Below, one piece after another: positions 1 through 13,387 of a stretch of 64,000 bases of DNA. The DNA lies in NCBI GenBank assembly GCA_028095005.1, contig CM051459.1, positions 21,872,699-21,936,698 on the forward strand, written 5' to 3'. Position 1 is the first letter of the stretch, and each line of letters starts with the position of its first letter. Source of the stretch: Rhynchospora pubera (lineage: Eukaryota; Streptophyta; Magnoliopsida; Poales; Cyperaceae). Position numbers and translations under genes: made by a program. The notes beneath the pieces are model-generated. The model saw only the letters and a program-made list of their open reading frames with translations, ran no database searches and was not told where the DNA came from.

Positions 1-2045
1 TATGAATCATATTATTGACAGTATAAAAGAGTTTTAATGTAAATTATTGTGATGAAATGACTTAGAATGAATCCAGAAATGATTGAAATGCACACCGGTG
101 CTCAGAATTGTATTATTTGCACTTTATATGCATAATTGCCAAGTACAATCCATTCTTTTTGAATAAAAAAACGCATAAACCATATTATTGTCAGTATAAA
201 AAAGTTTAAATGTTGATTATTGTGATGAAATGACTTTGAATGAATCTTGAAATGATTGAAATGCTCAAAAGATTCTCAGAATTGCAATATTTGCACTTTA
301 TACGCGTAATTGCCATTTATAATCCATTCTTTTTGTATAAATAAAATTTGAATCATATTATTGACAGTATAAAAGAGTTAAAATGTAGTAATTTGTGATG
401 AAATAACTTAGAATGAGTCCAGAAACGATTGAAATGTTCAAACGATGCTCAGAATTGCATTATTTGCTTTATGTAAGCGTAATTTCCATGTATAATCCAT
501 TATTTTGAATGAATAACACATGAATAATATTATTGACTGTACAAAGAGTTTAAAAATTGATTATTGTGATGAAATGACTTCGAATGGATCTAGAAATTAT
601 TGAAATGCTCAAAGGATTCTCAGAATTGCAATATTTAAACTTTATATGCGTAATTGCCATATATAATCCATTCTTTTTGTATAAATAACATTTGAATCAT
701 ATTATTGACAGTATAAAAGAGTTTAAATGTAGTAATTTGTGGTGAAATGACTTAGTATCAATCCAGAAATGATTGAAATGCTTAAAGGATGCTCAGAATT
801 GCATTAATTGCACTTTATATGCGTAATTGCCACGTATAATTCTTTTTTTGAATAAATAACACATGAATAATATTATTGACAGTACAAAAGAGTTTAAATA
901 TAGATTATTGTGATGAAATGACATATAATGAATCCAGAAACGATTGAAATTCTCAAACATTGCTCAAAATTGTATTATTTGCACTTTATATGCATAATTG
1001 CCATGTATAATCCATTCTTTTTGAATAAAAAAAAATACACGAATGTTATTGACAGTATAAAAGAGTTTAAATGTGGAATTTTGTGATGAACTGACATAGA
1101 ATAAATCCAGAAACGACAGAAATGCTGAAATGATGCTCAGAATTGCATTATTTGCACTTTATATGCTTAATTACCATGTATAATCCATTGTTTTTAAATA
1201 AGTAACACATGAATCATATTATTGACAGTATAACAGAGTTTAAATGTGGATTTTTGAGCTGAAATTACATAAAATGAATCCAGAAACGACTGAAATGCTC
1301 AAATAATGCTCAGAATTGCATTATTTGCACTTCATATTCTTAATTACCATGTATAATCCTTTCTTTATGAATAAATAACACATGAATCATATTATTGACA
1401 GAGTAAAAGAGTTTAAATGTAGATTTATTATGATGAAATGACTTAGAATGAATCCAAAAACGATTGAAATGCTCAAACAATGCTCAAAATTGCATTCTTC
1501 GCACATTATATGTGTAATTGCATGCATAATCCTTTCTTTATGAACAAATAACACATGAATCACATTATTGACAGTATAAAGGGAGTTTAAGTGTCAATTA
1601 TTGTGATGAAACGACCTAGAATGAATCCAGAAACGATTGAAATGCTCAAACGATTCTCAGAATTGCATTATTTGCACTTTATTATATGATTAATTGCCAT
1701 GTTTAATCCATTTTTTTAAAATAAATAACACACGAATCAAATTATTGACAGCATAAAGGAGTTTAAATATAGATTATTTTGATGAAGTGACTTAGAATGA
1801 ATCCAGACACAATTGAAATGCTCAAACAATACTCGGAATTGCATTAATTGGATTTTATATGCTCAATTGCCATATTTAATCCATTCTTTTTGAATAAATA
1901 ACACATGAATCGTATTATTGACAGTATCAAAGAATTTAAATGTAGATTATTGTGTTGAAATGACATATAATGAATCCAGAAACGATTGAAATGCTCCAAG
2001 GATTCTCAGAATTGCATTATTTGCACTTTATATGTCATTTCATCA
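1..2045. repeat. Tandem satellite array, ~173-bp monomer, ~12 copies
   Basis: A diverged monomer repeats head to tail. The landmark ATTATTGACAG recurs near 11, 184, 357, 529, 701, 872, 1046, 1219, 1391, 1564, 1741 and 1913, a step of 171-177 bp. Each monomer carries the same ordered blocks (GATGAAATGACTTAGAATGA, CTCAGAATTGCATTATTTGC, TATAATCCATTCTTTTTGAA). The array begins before the window. Copies 2 and 4 share variants, as do copies 3 and 5, so part of it has a ~345-bp dimer structure. No ORF is maintained. Confidence 0.93.
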
Positions 2046-2347
2046 CAATAATCTTATCGGTAACGTAACGGAATAGATTTCATCACATTATTTGCACTTT
2101 ATATGTCATTATTTGAAACAAAATAGATTTCAATACTATTAACTGTTAATCTTATCGGTAACGTAACGGAATAACGGTTTATTGACAGCCCTATTCGGAC
2201 ACCCCTCTCTTTAGTCCAAACTATATTTTTAAAATGACAATATTGACCGTTCCAATTGAACGCTGCTGTGAACTCTTAAGTATTTAGGCTCTTCTCTCGC
2301 GATCCAAAAACTATGCTACAGTGATTTAGCAATTTAATATTTTCATA
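2046..2347. other. Satellite edge and short duplication
   Basis: Fragments of satellite sequence continue here. The phrase ATCTTATCGGTAACGTAACG appears twice (near 2051 and 2152), suggesting a local duplication where the array ends. No gene is visible. Confidence 0.5.
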
Positions 2348-2499
2348 GGGTGCGTTTGGATCATTGGAAGAAAGAAGAAGAAGAAGGAAGAAGAAGAAGA
2401 AAAAAAATTATAAACAATCCAAACTCTTCACAAAATTACACACTTCCCAATACTTCTTCTCACTTCTTCCCTTCTTCTCACACCTATCCAAACGCACCC
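2348..2499. mobile_element. Small foldback MITE with GGGTGCGTTTGGAT ends
   Basis: The left end GGGTGCGTTTGGAT is matched by its exact inverse complement at the right end. Between them a GAAGAA-rich left arm pairs with a TTCTTC-rich right arm. Length is 152 bp. Flanks do not give a clear target duplication, so the superfamily is unresolved. Confidence 0.65.
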
Positions 2500-3906
2500 A
2501 GGTCAGAAATTGACATTGCAAAGCAACTGGTTCAAATCAAAGGGTGGAGAAGAAAAAGTGAACACCATTATTTAGTAATTACTAGTACATGCAGTACAAT
2601 GTTTTTTTTTTTTTTTTTTTGCCCCTCAATGGTGGTGGTCGATGGTCGCGGCCTTGCTGATCGCTTCTAGAAAACTTGTAAACTATATTATGTAATTTTT
2701 TTTAGTAAAAAATGCGGGTTTTGCCCGGATCTTTATAATAATAACAGAAAAAGTTTACAGATTTAGTCCGTGGTTAAAAAAAAAAAACTTAAAAAAGAAT
2801 CAGTGAATACCCTCAGGAAAAAGAATAAAGGAGTAAATTGGCTAAATAGAAAAAAATTCCTCAAATTTCTCAAATTTTACCCTCAGTGAATACTCAACTC
2901 AGATCTCACGCTAATTTCTCAAATTTTACCAATCTCAGCCAAATTGGCTAAATCGAAAAAAATATAAAACACAGTAAACGCATAATTCATCATTGAAAGT
3001 CACTGCTTGAGATCCAAGGAGTCAAAGAGTTTACACAACTCCAGACTTCAACCACCCAATTACATTACCAACTGTCCCAAATACCAAAATGTTAAGCATA
3101 CACATAACACAAGGAGCCAAAGAGTTAACACAACTATAGGCTTCAACATCTTCTCGAGCAACGCGGAAGGAGAGAAGATCCCAAGCGACGATCAGGGGAG
3201 AGGAGACTTTGCCAACAGAGACGGAGACGGAGACGGAGACAAAAAGAGAGAAGAGCTCTCAATGGCGAGCGCGAGAGAGGAGATGATCGAGGGTTTTGTT
3301 TTTTTTCCTCATTAATTTTTATGGTAATCCCTGCAATCTGGACCGCATATCAAACTTCGATCAGACGGCTCTGAACATGTGACAGATGAGGCACCACAAA
3401 TATGTAGGCACCGGAACCGCTCTCTTTTTTTAATTATGAAGAATTTAATTTATATAAGATTTCATGTAGGATAATCAGTATTTTTTTAAATAATGAGGCC
3501 AATAAATATATACTCTTTATTAATGATATTATGTATATATAGTATTAAAAATTACGAGTTTTATTTATTTGCTATTTATTCTGTTTTATTTTCGGTTCCA
3601 TTAATTTTAACGGATAGTTATATTGTACAAATATAATAAATTTTAATGATTATAATGGGTACGATATAAACGTACGTCTATCCAATCCGTAATATGTCCA
3701 TTGACATCTCTAATAGTTTGACAATAAACTTGCATTAATTCAAAAACAAAATTACTATGATTACGTTCGTTAAATTAACACAGGTTGCAAAAGTTAGTTA
3801 TTCGTCTGGAGATCTTAGTTAGTTAAATTTATAGGCATTTTTAACTGTTGTTTCTTTATTTTATTTTAACTTCTACAGAAATCACATGGACCAGCCCCAT
3901 GGATCC
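2500..3906. other. Intergenic, AT-rich; possible minus-strand gene start
   Basis: Nothing convincing is coded. Around 3060-3300 the sequence is less AT-rich, with a (GACGGA)n run near 3220. On the minus strand it reads as a pyrimidine-rich leader followed by a short hydrophobic frame of about 30 codons beginning MLKPIVVLTLWLL, which soon stops. This could be a remnant first exon of a secreted protein or chance. Confidence 0.3.
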
Positions 3907-4341
3907 CGGATTCGCATCCTCAGCAGCCAGGATTTGGCTGTTCCAAACAGCCAATCCTTTGTTTTTTAAATATTTCAAAAATTTAAAATTTAAATTTTGA
4001 ATCCAAATCGTTGATCTTGTTCAATTTTACGGGCGATGTGTTTTCGTATAAGTTTTATAAAATTTAGAGTTGATTTGATACTAGATCAATTGGTTAACAA
4101 ATGAACGAATCTGGTTAACTATCACTGATTAATTCTAATACGCTCATAATTTGATCACTTAATCAAGTATCAAATCAACTCCAAATTTTATAAAACTTAT
4201 ATGAAAACGCATCGTCCGTAAAATTGAACAAGATCAACGATTTGGATTAAATATTTGAATTTTAAAATTTTGAAATATTTAAAAAATAAAGGGTTGGCTG
4301 TTTGGAACAGCCAAATCCTCGACCGCTGAGGATGCGAATCC
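3907..4341. mobile_element. Mutator-type MITE with 9-bp target duplication
   Basis: A 435-bp foldback element. The arms, each about 190 bp, start GGATTCGCATCCTCAGC on both ends. The 9-bp direct repeat CATGGATCC flanks it exactly (3898-3906 and 4342-4350), as expected for Mutator-like elements. It has no coding capacity. Confidence 0.85.
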
Positions 4342-4350
4342 CATGGATCC

Positions 4351-4595
4351 CACCATTGTCATCATCTCATGTTCGCCCCATGTGTTCCTAGAAATTAATA
4401 CTAATCATTTCTTTGTGAATGTCAACTATATGGATGTGGATTCCAATGTAGAAATTTTATTAACGCCTCCACAATATGTAGTCCTTTTGGAACTTGATGA
4501 TGCAATACAGCATTAGCAAACATTTGTTTCATTTTGTGTTTATATTTTTTTTGGGGTTGAAAGCATCGACTAATATATTATAGATCAATTAATGC

Positions 4596-4635
<40 letters not shown>

Positions 4636-4670
4636 TGATGATGATGATAATAATAATAATAATAATAATG

Positions 4671-4708
<38 letters not shown>

Positions 4709-6700
4709 TTTCTAGAACATTAAAATTTTATATATTAGTAGTTTTAATTAAGTTCGATGGTACTAGTTAAATAAAATTGTTTCCGTCATTTACAAACAAT
4801 ATAAATTTGGAACTAAGTTTAAGTTCTAACCAATGTTTCTGCTAAGCTGTGTTATAAATAATCGTATACTTAAAATATTCAGTTACTCGAAAAAAAAAAA
4901 GAAGTGCGGCGTCAACTGCTCTATTTTGTTACCAAATAAAACAATAAAAGAGAAAACTTGAGATGCTAGTAGCTACTTAATTTGCTAACTTAAACTCCCA
5001 TGTTGCATACCGATCCAATATAAGATATATGAAGAAATAAAGCTACATTTTGATCACTGACTGAACTCTAACCATATGTAAAAATATCATTTTTTTTTTG
5101 GCAAAATTGTGTAGTAATAAATTAAATGAAGGTAAAAGTTTGAAAGGTGCATCCTAAAAAATATCTTCTTTATTAACTCTAAAATAATAGGTGCGGTGTT
5201 AATTGCTTTCGTTGCCAAACATTACAACAAACGGGAAAACTTAAAAGGGCATTTGACAAGTTAAGTAGTAAAAGTTAAAACATAATATATTTCTAATCAA
5301 TTTGAAATAATTTTAGTAGTAATAGATAAAAATAATATTGAATAGAAGTATCAAATTTTCCTTTATATAAGTTGGTAAATTAAAAAGATATAGTGTTATA
5401 GGGTCATAATTTGATCTATTAGCTTTTATTATTAGCTACTTGACTGCCTTACTATTCTTTTTTTTTTTTTTTTTGGGAGAAACTAGGCAGAGGCTACCTA
5501 AGTAAGAAAACTGCCTTACTATTTCTTACTCCACCGTTATATACATCACCTGCCAATTGGCATATATAATTAAATATCTGTTTTACTTTAAATCTCAGCT
5601 TGCATGTCAATCCAACAAAAATATTAACGTATAATACATTTTGATAATTCATTAAATTATTACTATCTGTGACATATCATTACTTTTTTTTTCTAAAAAT
5701 GCTATATGTTGGAACGAAATGCAACAAAACTCTAACATTTATCTAATTGTGACATGTGCAATATTCTCTTTTTATAAGTTGCCATCAGTACGTAGCTCTC
5801 TTCAATTCATAACTATCAATTCTAGACTCACCAATCCCGGAGGGTTCCAATTCAGCAATGAAACCTGGAGGTCGTTAGCATTACACCGTGTATGTCGATT
5901 CATTTATTACTATTTTACTCTGTTACCTTTTTTTTTTCCTTTAATTGGGGGACTTAGATTATTACCAAGATTGTTGTGCTAATGAAATTCAAGACATGAA
6001 ACATTGATTATATATATCTAATTACAGTTGGCTCAACTTCAAGTCAGTAAATTACAGTTTCTTTAACTAATTATCTGACAGTTAATTAACTTCTACAGAC
6101 AAAATCTGTGAGAGTGGCCGCCTAAAGTCCGGATTTGACTTGGACTAACGAGATAAAGTTTCACCATTAACCATTTGCTTTTAATATACTTTTATAGTAA
6201 GATAACCTTCCAGGTCAAAATTTCCGACGCATTACGACCAATCTATGAATTTTCCTCTATAAGCATCTTCAAATTTCAAACAATTAATCTGAATTATTAA
6301 TTTAAAAACATTTGGACCAAATGTTCACAACTTGGTTGGTTATGGTCTTATGGATGAGCCATATCATTTGTGGTCAAATAGGTATAGAAATGCATTGTGA
6401 CACCAGCGCCTCCGTACCAGTAACACACAAAGTGACGATTTTTGTGACATTTTATTCTAGAATGGAGGGTTTTACACTTTTACTATTTTTTCAAAAGAAA
6501 GCAAGGCGATATCCTTCCATTACAAAAACAGCATAGTCTAAATCAGTTTCCGGCTGGTACCAGTGCAAGTTATGCTATTTAAAGTCTTACCCACCACAAA
6601 AATTCAATCAAAATGAACAACCACCATCTAACGTCAACAGATAGATTACTTAATTATTACAGCTCAAAATAGAACATAAATCCTTTGATTAAATTTGTCT
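4351..6700. other. Intergenic AT-rich stretch
   Basis: Apart from the microsatellite listed separately I see only AT-rich sequence, poly-T runs and short chance frames without codon bias or recognisable motifs. Confidence 0.6.
4596..4708. repeat. (AAT)n microsatellite with an internal GAT block
   Basis: About 110 bp of nearly pure AAT/ATA triplets, interrupted near 4633-4648 by a short run of GAT triplets. Such long runs are usually length-polymorphic. Confidence 0.97.
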
Positions 6701-6718
6701 TTCTCCAGCCTCTTAAAT

Positions 6719-7350
6719 TTAGACCATGGGGTGTGCCCTCTTCAATTTGTAGTACTGGGAGGTCTTTCTGTTGAAAACATGATGATCTGTACCTTGCTTC
6801 TGAGTGTACCAGTTCATATCCCTGTGCAATAATTCAAAAGAGCAGTAAAATCTGTACCTTGCTTTCTGTTGGTATCTCAGCGTATGCGAATTGGTTGAGT
6901 TAAAGCAAGTAATGTTTCTAACTTTCCAAATCGACCAAAGTTAGTGCACTACATACAATCAGATTCTTATTGAGTTTTAAGTTTAGAATTACATCTATTA
7001 GCTCTTCTAATGTGTCAAGTGAGCCACAAGAATATTGTGAACAGCAAGGTCTCCTACTATCAAATGCAGAATAAAATTAATCAAATGTTTATCTTTTTAA
7101 TATTCCACTTTCTATGGACAGTTTATACCGAAACAGACTGTAAATTACCACCGCAGCCAATTAATTATGATGGGAAAGTATAAAACACTTATTAATGCAT
7201 TTGTTTGTTGTCATCATTTGGCCGACGCATTCTCTCCAATACGAAATGATACACACCAAAAATAGTTTTCTCTTGCAAAAAGTGGTTCTCTTGCACACTT
7301 CTTGGTACGCATGAGTATTGCTGACAAACATGGGAATTCCTGCATGACAA
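6719..7350 (-). pseudogene. Possible decayed exons of an unknown gene
   Basis: On the minus strand, a TTGCACAG acceptor near 6821 is followed by an open frame (starting RDMNWYTQKQG) that ends at a TAA near 6721. Further upstream a TGTCATGCAG acceptor near 7341 is followed by about 80 open bases. The pair looks like the last two exons of some gene, but I do not recognise the protein and find no upstream exons. Chance is not excluded. Confidence 0.2.
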
Positions 7351-7380
7351 AATTGCGGTTGAGGAAAAACAAGTAATCAA

Positions 7381-9900
7381 GACAACTTGGAGAAAGCTAA
7401 AATTCTGGAGCTCGGTGATTGAAAAAAAAATGCAAGTTTATTTTTTTTTAACTCAAAACAATATTCTCTTTACTAAATTTAAATGTAAGTAATCACTTGC
7501 AATTGTAGTATATAATAAATAATTAGTCTACTAGCTAAGGATCAATCCAAGTTGCATAAGGAATATCATGGGCATTGCCGCATTATTATGTCATGAGTCA
7601 AGATAAGAAAAAAGACTTCTAGAAGATTCTTTCTTGTAATTTTAGTATTTAATTTTCCTATTTGTTGCCAAAATTGGCTTATAGAGCAATAATGTATCTT
7701 GCATTTTGAATTCATTCAATCATAGAAATTCCATATAAATATCTCTTCTTATTATATCTTTATATTCCTTGTTACATTTTTTTCTTAATTTGGCAAAAAA
7801 TAGTTCTCTTGCACACTTATTTTATCTCATCTTCACCATAATTTTCCGCCCAAAATCCACTTACACCTCCAGTCAAATATTTTGGGGGAAAAAAATTTGC
7901 CTCCACTTTGTTCTATACTCCCAATTCTTTTTATAAAGCTGTAATCTAAACTAACCCAAAAAAGTAGCATAAAATATCATCTAAAGCTCCATAAAATTGT
8001 CTATTAGCATTTCATATTAAAAAATTTTGAAAAAAAAATGATATTTTATCCCCAGATTTTGTAATAATCCATTATTAGCGCTAACCTTGATGCATTCGAA
8101 TTTTGATGCAGATCTAGAGATGAAATTTGTAATAGACTAAATTAAGAATAAAAATAATTTATCCATGCCCTGTAGAATTTTCAAATTATATAAAATTGGA
8201 CTTGTATATGAAAATTTGAACATGTATATATGATGTTTAATTGTTAAGTTTTACGAACGCATTAAATGTCTAATTTTCCTAATTTTTTTTGTCTTGGTTT
8301 TTGGGTTTCTCGTTGATTTGGATTAAGCGAATCATACACATAAATACTTTTACGAAATTAGAATTCTGATTTGGAAACTAAACTACTATAACCTGCATAT
8401 AAAAGGGATCGATAGATTCTAACAAAAATGAGAAAAGTAATATGATTATATATATATATATATATGATTTATAATTAATAAAAATATATGTTTTTGATAA
8501 TTAAATTTGGTCGAAGTAGAAAATATTGTTTGATTATTTATGTACCTGATAATATTGACCGTTATTTTTTTCAGACCGCTAGATTGCTTATCAATTTTTA
8601 AACCGTCCTAGATACGAAGAACAATGTACATTAAAAGTTAAGACTATTTTAAACACCGGTTATTTTATTTAATATTGATAATTACTTGGTCAATTATTTT
8701 TATTATCACACAAACTTATTATCAAATGTGAATAAATTATTATTGATTTTGTGGTTTTCCATTTTGAAAGGTTATATTTAGTTTAGTTACCTTTTGCAAC
8801 GTACATGTGACTAATAAATTAAGGAAAATCAATTATTGTGACTAGATCCGATTCGATTGTGATGCATCTAACCCACCCTAATAATGCACAATTATCCTCT
8901 TTTGTCTCACGCGCTTGTCACGTACGTATGTCAATTTATCGGACAGGCAAATGGAGACAAATTTGTTTCTCCGAAATGAAAAAAGTAAGAAGGACAAATG
9001 AAGTTAACTACAGACAAAAAAGAGAAGCACCAACCCAGATCGTTGTACTCTTGTACGAACCATGTACAGATTCAAACCTAAGTTTTATACTCTAATCTTC
9101 TCCACTTCTAACAGGAATTGAGATTCTCAACCATGAAAATATTTATGAAGGAATGTAGAGAGTTTTGCTAACCAATTTGAAGAGATGTGTCCAGTACTAC
9201 AAAATCGAATGGAGAAATATAAACTGCATTCGATCGTAAGTTTAGGCATGATGCTTGGGACTGTGATGTTGCATGTGATAATGGAATTAGAGGAAACGTG
9301 AGATCATGTGATACGCTTTCTTAGTTAATCCTTGATTAATCCTAGTCAATTATGGTAGTTTGCCCTAAAAGACCCTTCAAATTTTGTGTCCTTTTTATGG
9401 CGAAACCCTCTTAGTGCTAAATTTATCTCAATTTTATTTTTGTTTCCCACAAATCTAGGATGATGTTTCCCTTACATTTTTCTCTAAAACTTGGGAAAAA
9501 GTATGATTCTTAATAGCACAACTAAGTTAAAAATATCACAAGAGCTCCTTTCTGTTGTCCAAAATTTCCAGGGTTCAAAATGTAAAACCAAATAATCTCC
9601 AAGGTCAAATTAAGAATATTTGACTGAACCAACAAAATAATAGAAAGCAAAATTCGGTAAACCACTAAAACACAAGTTGTCAATTAAGTCGCCAGATTCC
9701 GGTAGAAATAAATAATAATAAGTGAATTAGAAATATAGCGGAAAGAAAGTCGGCTGCAGAGAATCTCACATGACATTAAATATTTATTCGGTATTTTAAC
9801 TACATAGAATATTAGAATATACATTTTTCCATTCAAGCTTCTCACTGTTAGTTGCAGAGTGTACATGTGCCCACTAAGCTTTAGATCTTACTTGATAAAT
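7381..9900. other. Intergenic, upstream of expansin gene 1
   Basis: AT-rich sequence with a (TA)n run near 8448-8466 and several homopolymer runs. No gene-like frame, RNA gene or clear transposon boundary was seen. Confidence 0.6.
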
Positions 9901-9921
9901 TTCTTTGTCTCACACTCTTCT

Positions 9922-9930
9922 TATATAAAG
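9922..9930 (+). promoter_or_regulatory. TATA box of expansin gene 1
   Basis: TATATAAAG lies about 146 bp upstream of the ATG of expansin gene 1 and is followed by a pyrimidine-rich leader typical of plant 5' UTRs. Confidence 0.65.
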
Positions 9931-10075
9931 CCTAGCTTGTATCTCTACTCCATACTCAACAGTCACCTCCAGTTGACTTGTAAACTTAGCCATCTGTTCT
10001 CTCTTTTATCAATCTTCCATCTCTTAATCCTTCAACAAGATTCGTCCACCTTCTCCTCAACAACTATCTATTACG

Positions 10076-11082
10076 ATGTCTAAATTTGTCGAGCATCTCG
10101 TCATACTAGTAGTTTTCTTTATGAACACGTTAGTCGATGGTTTTGACACTTCATGGTACCATGCTTATGCGACATTCTATGGCGGTGTTGATGCCTCCGG
10201 GACTATGGGTATGTTTATAAGCTTAATCACACTGTGCAGTACTACCATTTAATCAGTCAAATCCATGCAAGAATGCAACAGGCCTGAATCAATCTTTTAA
10301 TTATCTAACTGTTTGTTAAATGTACAGGTGGTGCATGCGGGTACGGAAATCTCTACACATTCGGATATGGTACAAACACGGTTGCACTTAGCACAGCACT
10401 CTTCAACAATGGAGCATCCTGTGGACAATGCTACAAGATAACTTGTGATAGCTCCAGTTCCCAATGGTGCAGATGGGGGACATCAGTATTGGTCACTGCC
10501 ACAAACTTTTGCCCGCCAAACTGGGCTCTACCAAGCGACTATGGTGGATGGTGCAACCCACCCCGTCAACATTTTGACATGGCTCAACCTGCTTTTCAAC
10601 AAATAGCTAGTACTACCGCAGGGATTGTCCCCGTGTGGTACCAGAGGTATAGATTTATTTTCAGCATTCCAAAATTAAAATACAATCTTCACTCTCAATA
10701 TAATATTTAAGCATTTTGTAGGCTATGGATGTGTGTACATTTCGCTGATTTGCATGTAATGTTGTGCAGGGTTTCATGTTCCAAGTCAGGTGGGATTAGG
10801 TTCACGGTCAATGGGCAGACCTGGTTCAACCTTGTGCTTGTGTGGAACGTTGGTGGTGCAGGATCGATCCAGTCGATGAGTATGAAAGGATCCTGGACAG
10901 GCTGGCAGTCAATGTCTAGAAACTGGGGAGCAAATTGGCAGTCGAATGCTAATCTCAACGGGCAGTCACTCTCATTTATGGTAACCAGTACCGACTGGCA
11001 AACGATTACATTCACTGACATAGCCCCCTCATGGTGGTATTTCGGACAAACCTTTACCAACAATTATCTGAATTTCTGGTAA
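10076..11082 (+). CDS. EXPA: Alpha-expansin, gene 1 of the cluster
   Basis: Expansins are secreted, non-hydrolytic proteins that loosen cellulose-hemicellulose contacts at acid pH. Three exons join in frame: 10076-10208, 10328-10646 and 10770-11082, all with GT-AG introns (119 and 123 bp), giving 254 residues, normal for the family. Residues 1 to about 22 form a hydrophobic signal peptide (VILVVFFMNTL). Domain 1 (double-psi barrel) has CGYGNLY, CGQCY, NFCPPNW, the alpha-type insertion WCNPP and the HFD motif. Domain 2 carries NWGANWQSN and ends YFGQTF near the C-terminus. Odd points: WNVGG where most alpha-expansins have TNVGG, and TDWQT where TSDGR-like residues are usual. Intron positions match the other three copies. 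The ATG is the first in frame before the signal peptide. Family assignment is firm; subfamily is not. Confidence 0.95.
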
Positions 11083-12260
11083 CTGGTGGCTAGGTATTTC
11101 ATGAGTTATTGCTAAGTTACTATAAATGCATGGCAGACATGGCTAGAAGCATTGATTGGATGATAGTCATCGATTTTCCCATCCCTTGAAAACTTGTATA
11201 TTGTATTTCTCTTTTCTAATATTAAAGCCAGCCATTGAGTCATGTTTGGGTATTTAAATAACTTCTGTAAGAGTTTTATTAGGGGCAAAAGTGGAAATGC
11301 GTCAGGTTACAAGTGCAAATTGGAGGTTTAATTGGTCGGGATTAAAAAAAATATAAAAATTATTTTGTGTGTTGGCTGGGGCGTGCTTATAAAAATGTGG
11401 TATGCCCGCCATACTTTTAGGTGTTGCACGCAAGTTAGTTGACCTTCATTAGTTAGCAAGGATTTGAATGCAATTTTTTAGCTTATAATTTAATTTCGCG
11501 CTCAAAATGTGTGTGGTATGTTGTTGTTTCATTTGTAAGGAAGACGTTTAAGCAGAGTGGTCATGTTGTAAAATCCACAGGCAGGAGTATCCAATGTTTT
11601 GTACGCTCAACAAATCATTGGTTGATTTAATTTATTTAAGACTGATTCTATTCTGGATATGCGTGAATATGTGCTTGGTTACTAACATGGTGCTTCTCTC
11701 ATTATGCTAGTTAATGAGTTTGAAATTTGGGCTCATAAAATTAAAGGACTCAGCCAACCTACTAATTATACTTACCATACATATAATACACATTACACAA
11801 TTCGTAAATTATAAATCATTGGACATAGGCAGATGGTCCAAGGTCCTTGCATCATGCAACATGATTTGAAAAGGAAGTCAATAAAATAAAAAAAAGGAAG
11901 TCATTTACTCCGATTGAGGACATCTTGATCAGCTAACATGACCGCAGCTTCTAAAGGGAACTGATTAGGACTCTAACTTAGAAAGGCTCTATTAGTTTGA
12001 TTAATCAATTCCTTGTGAAATTTATCCTTTTAAAGCTCCCCATTGCATTGCATCGGCAAGAAATAAAACCGAAGGTGGACTAACACAACACTAGGCGGGG
12101 ACAACAGTCAACAGAACTGAACTGGCAAAATCCATGGAACTCGTTGATGCCCTGGTTATAGTCCAAATTGGGCCAATTTGGGGCCCATAACAAGAACGTA
12201 TTTGGCATGTGGAGGTCTCTCACTCTCTCTCCACGCAAGTAGACATTTTACTACTCTTGT
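11083..12260. other. Intergenic, 3' of expansin gene 1
   Basis: Contains the likely 3' UTR (polyA-like AATATTAAAG near 11217) and then AT-rich sequence. No other gene is visible. Confidence 0.6.
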
Positions 12261-12268
12261 CATGTGTT

Positions 12269-12547
12269 TATGGCTGCATAACGTCTAAAACGACCACGAA
12301 AACGGTCGATTTCGTTAACCGTTTCGTTTTAAAACGAAATTGATCACCCATTTGCGTTAACCGTTTCGTTTTGGACGAAACGATCGAAATCACGAAAATA
12401 CCACGAAAATACACATGGACGAAACTGTTCTAAGCTTTCGTTAACCGTTTCGTTTATAAAACGCAACAAAAAATCTTAACCGTTTCGTTTCGTTTTGGAC
12501 GAAACGAAACGAAAGGACGGTCGAAACGGTGACCGTTTTCACCCCTA
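12269..12547. mobile_element. Ac/Ds-like hAT MITE, copy 1
   Basis: A 279-bp element flanked by the exact 8-bp repeat CATGTGTT (12261-12268, 12548-12555). Its right end, read inward, is TAGGGGTGAAAACGGTC, close to what I recall of the maize Ac terminus. The interior is packed with AAACGG/CCGTTT motifs, the hexamer bound by Ac transposase. Copy 2 at 15092 is nearly the same sequence. Confidence 0.9.
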
Positions 12548-12555
12548 CATGTGTT

Positions 12556-13326
12556 AGTGTTACCGTGTTGTAATTTGTAGTGTTCTTTTACTTCTAGCAT
12601 TGATCTTAATTTTAATTTTACAAATATATTTTTTCTTTTATATCAATTCCATATAGGTCCACTTATGTACAAGGAAATCATCATCTTAGCTGAAAATAGA
12701 AGAGCAAAGCTAATACTAATTTAAACTAGCTAAAGAATTCAACAAAGTGTAAAACATCATTGTATTTTTGGATGAGTTTAGTTTCGACATAACATTTTGA
12801 GCTAAGAATTTTGAGCGACGATTGCAAGTTCGTGAAATATTTATTTTTGATAAAGTTAAAAAGGAGAGCCCCATTTTTTTCTTAAGAAAAACGTTAATAA
12901 CATTAATCACATGAGCAATTATTACTTTCCTTTTCCATGTTGAAAATACCGTGGCCTAAGTAACAACATCCGAAGAAAATATCACACCTTACACTCTCAC
13001 CGAAAGTTCATTCTTTTCCCATGAGAATTGGAATAGAAATTTTTCATTTTATCAAAATATATTTTATAATGATGCATTTTCTCATTTCAAAATTGCTCCA
13101 CAAGTAAAAAATTTGATTGAATTTTTTTATCAGCTCCATGTAATCGAATGCAAAGAAGTTTGATGATCAAGTTTCCTCTCGACTCAAATCTCATTGACTC
13201 TCTTTTTTTTCGATCGGCTAACAGAATTTGCAAATCCAACTCTTCTCCAATCTACTCGATCAAATCAAATCCGTTCCAATCGGGCTTGATAGTTTGTACT
13301 CGCGCAGGGGATCCAGCTATTTGGAC
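12556..13326. other. Intergenic AT-rich stretch
   Basis: No gene or RNA was recognised. Short open frames around 13148-13331 lack any family motif and run into the LTR at 13332, so they are treated as chance. Confidence 0.55.
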
Positions 13327-13387
13327 GAAAATGTTGAGTGTGAAGTCAAATACAAAATGGGCCGAGCCCATGAAGGCCCATACGGAA

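Noticed and set aside
2350..2670. 106-codon frame
   Set aside because: It runs through the foldback MITE and a poly-T tract; low complexity, not a gene.
10707..11063. Long antisense frame opposite expansin exon 3
   Set aside because: It mirrors codon periodicity of the expansin exon; similar shadows lie opposite genes 3 and 4. No family motif.
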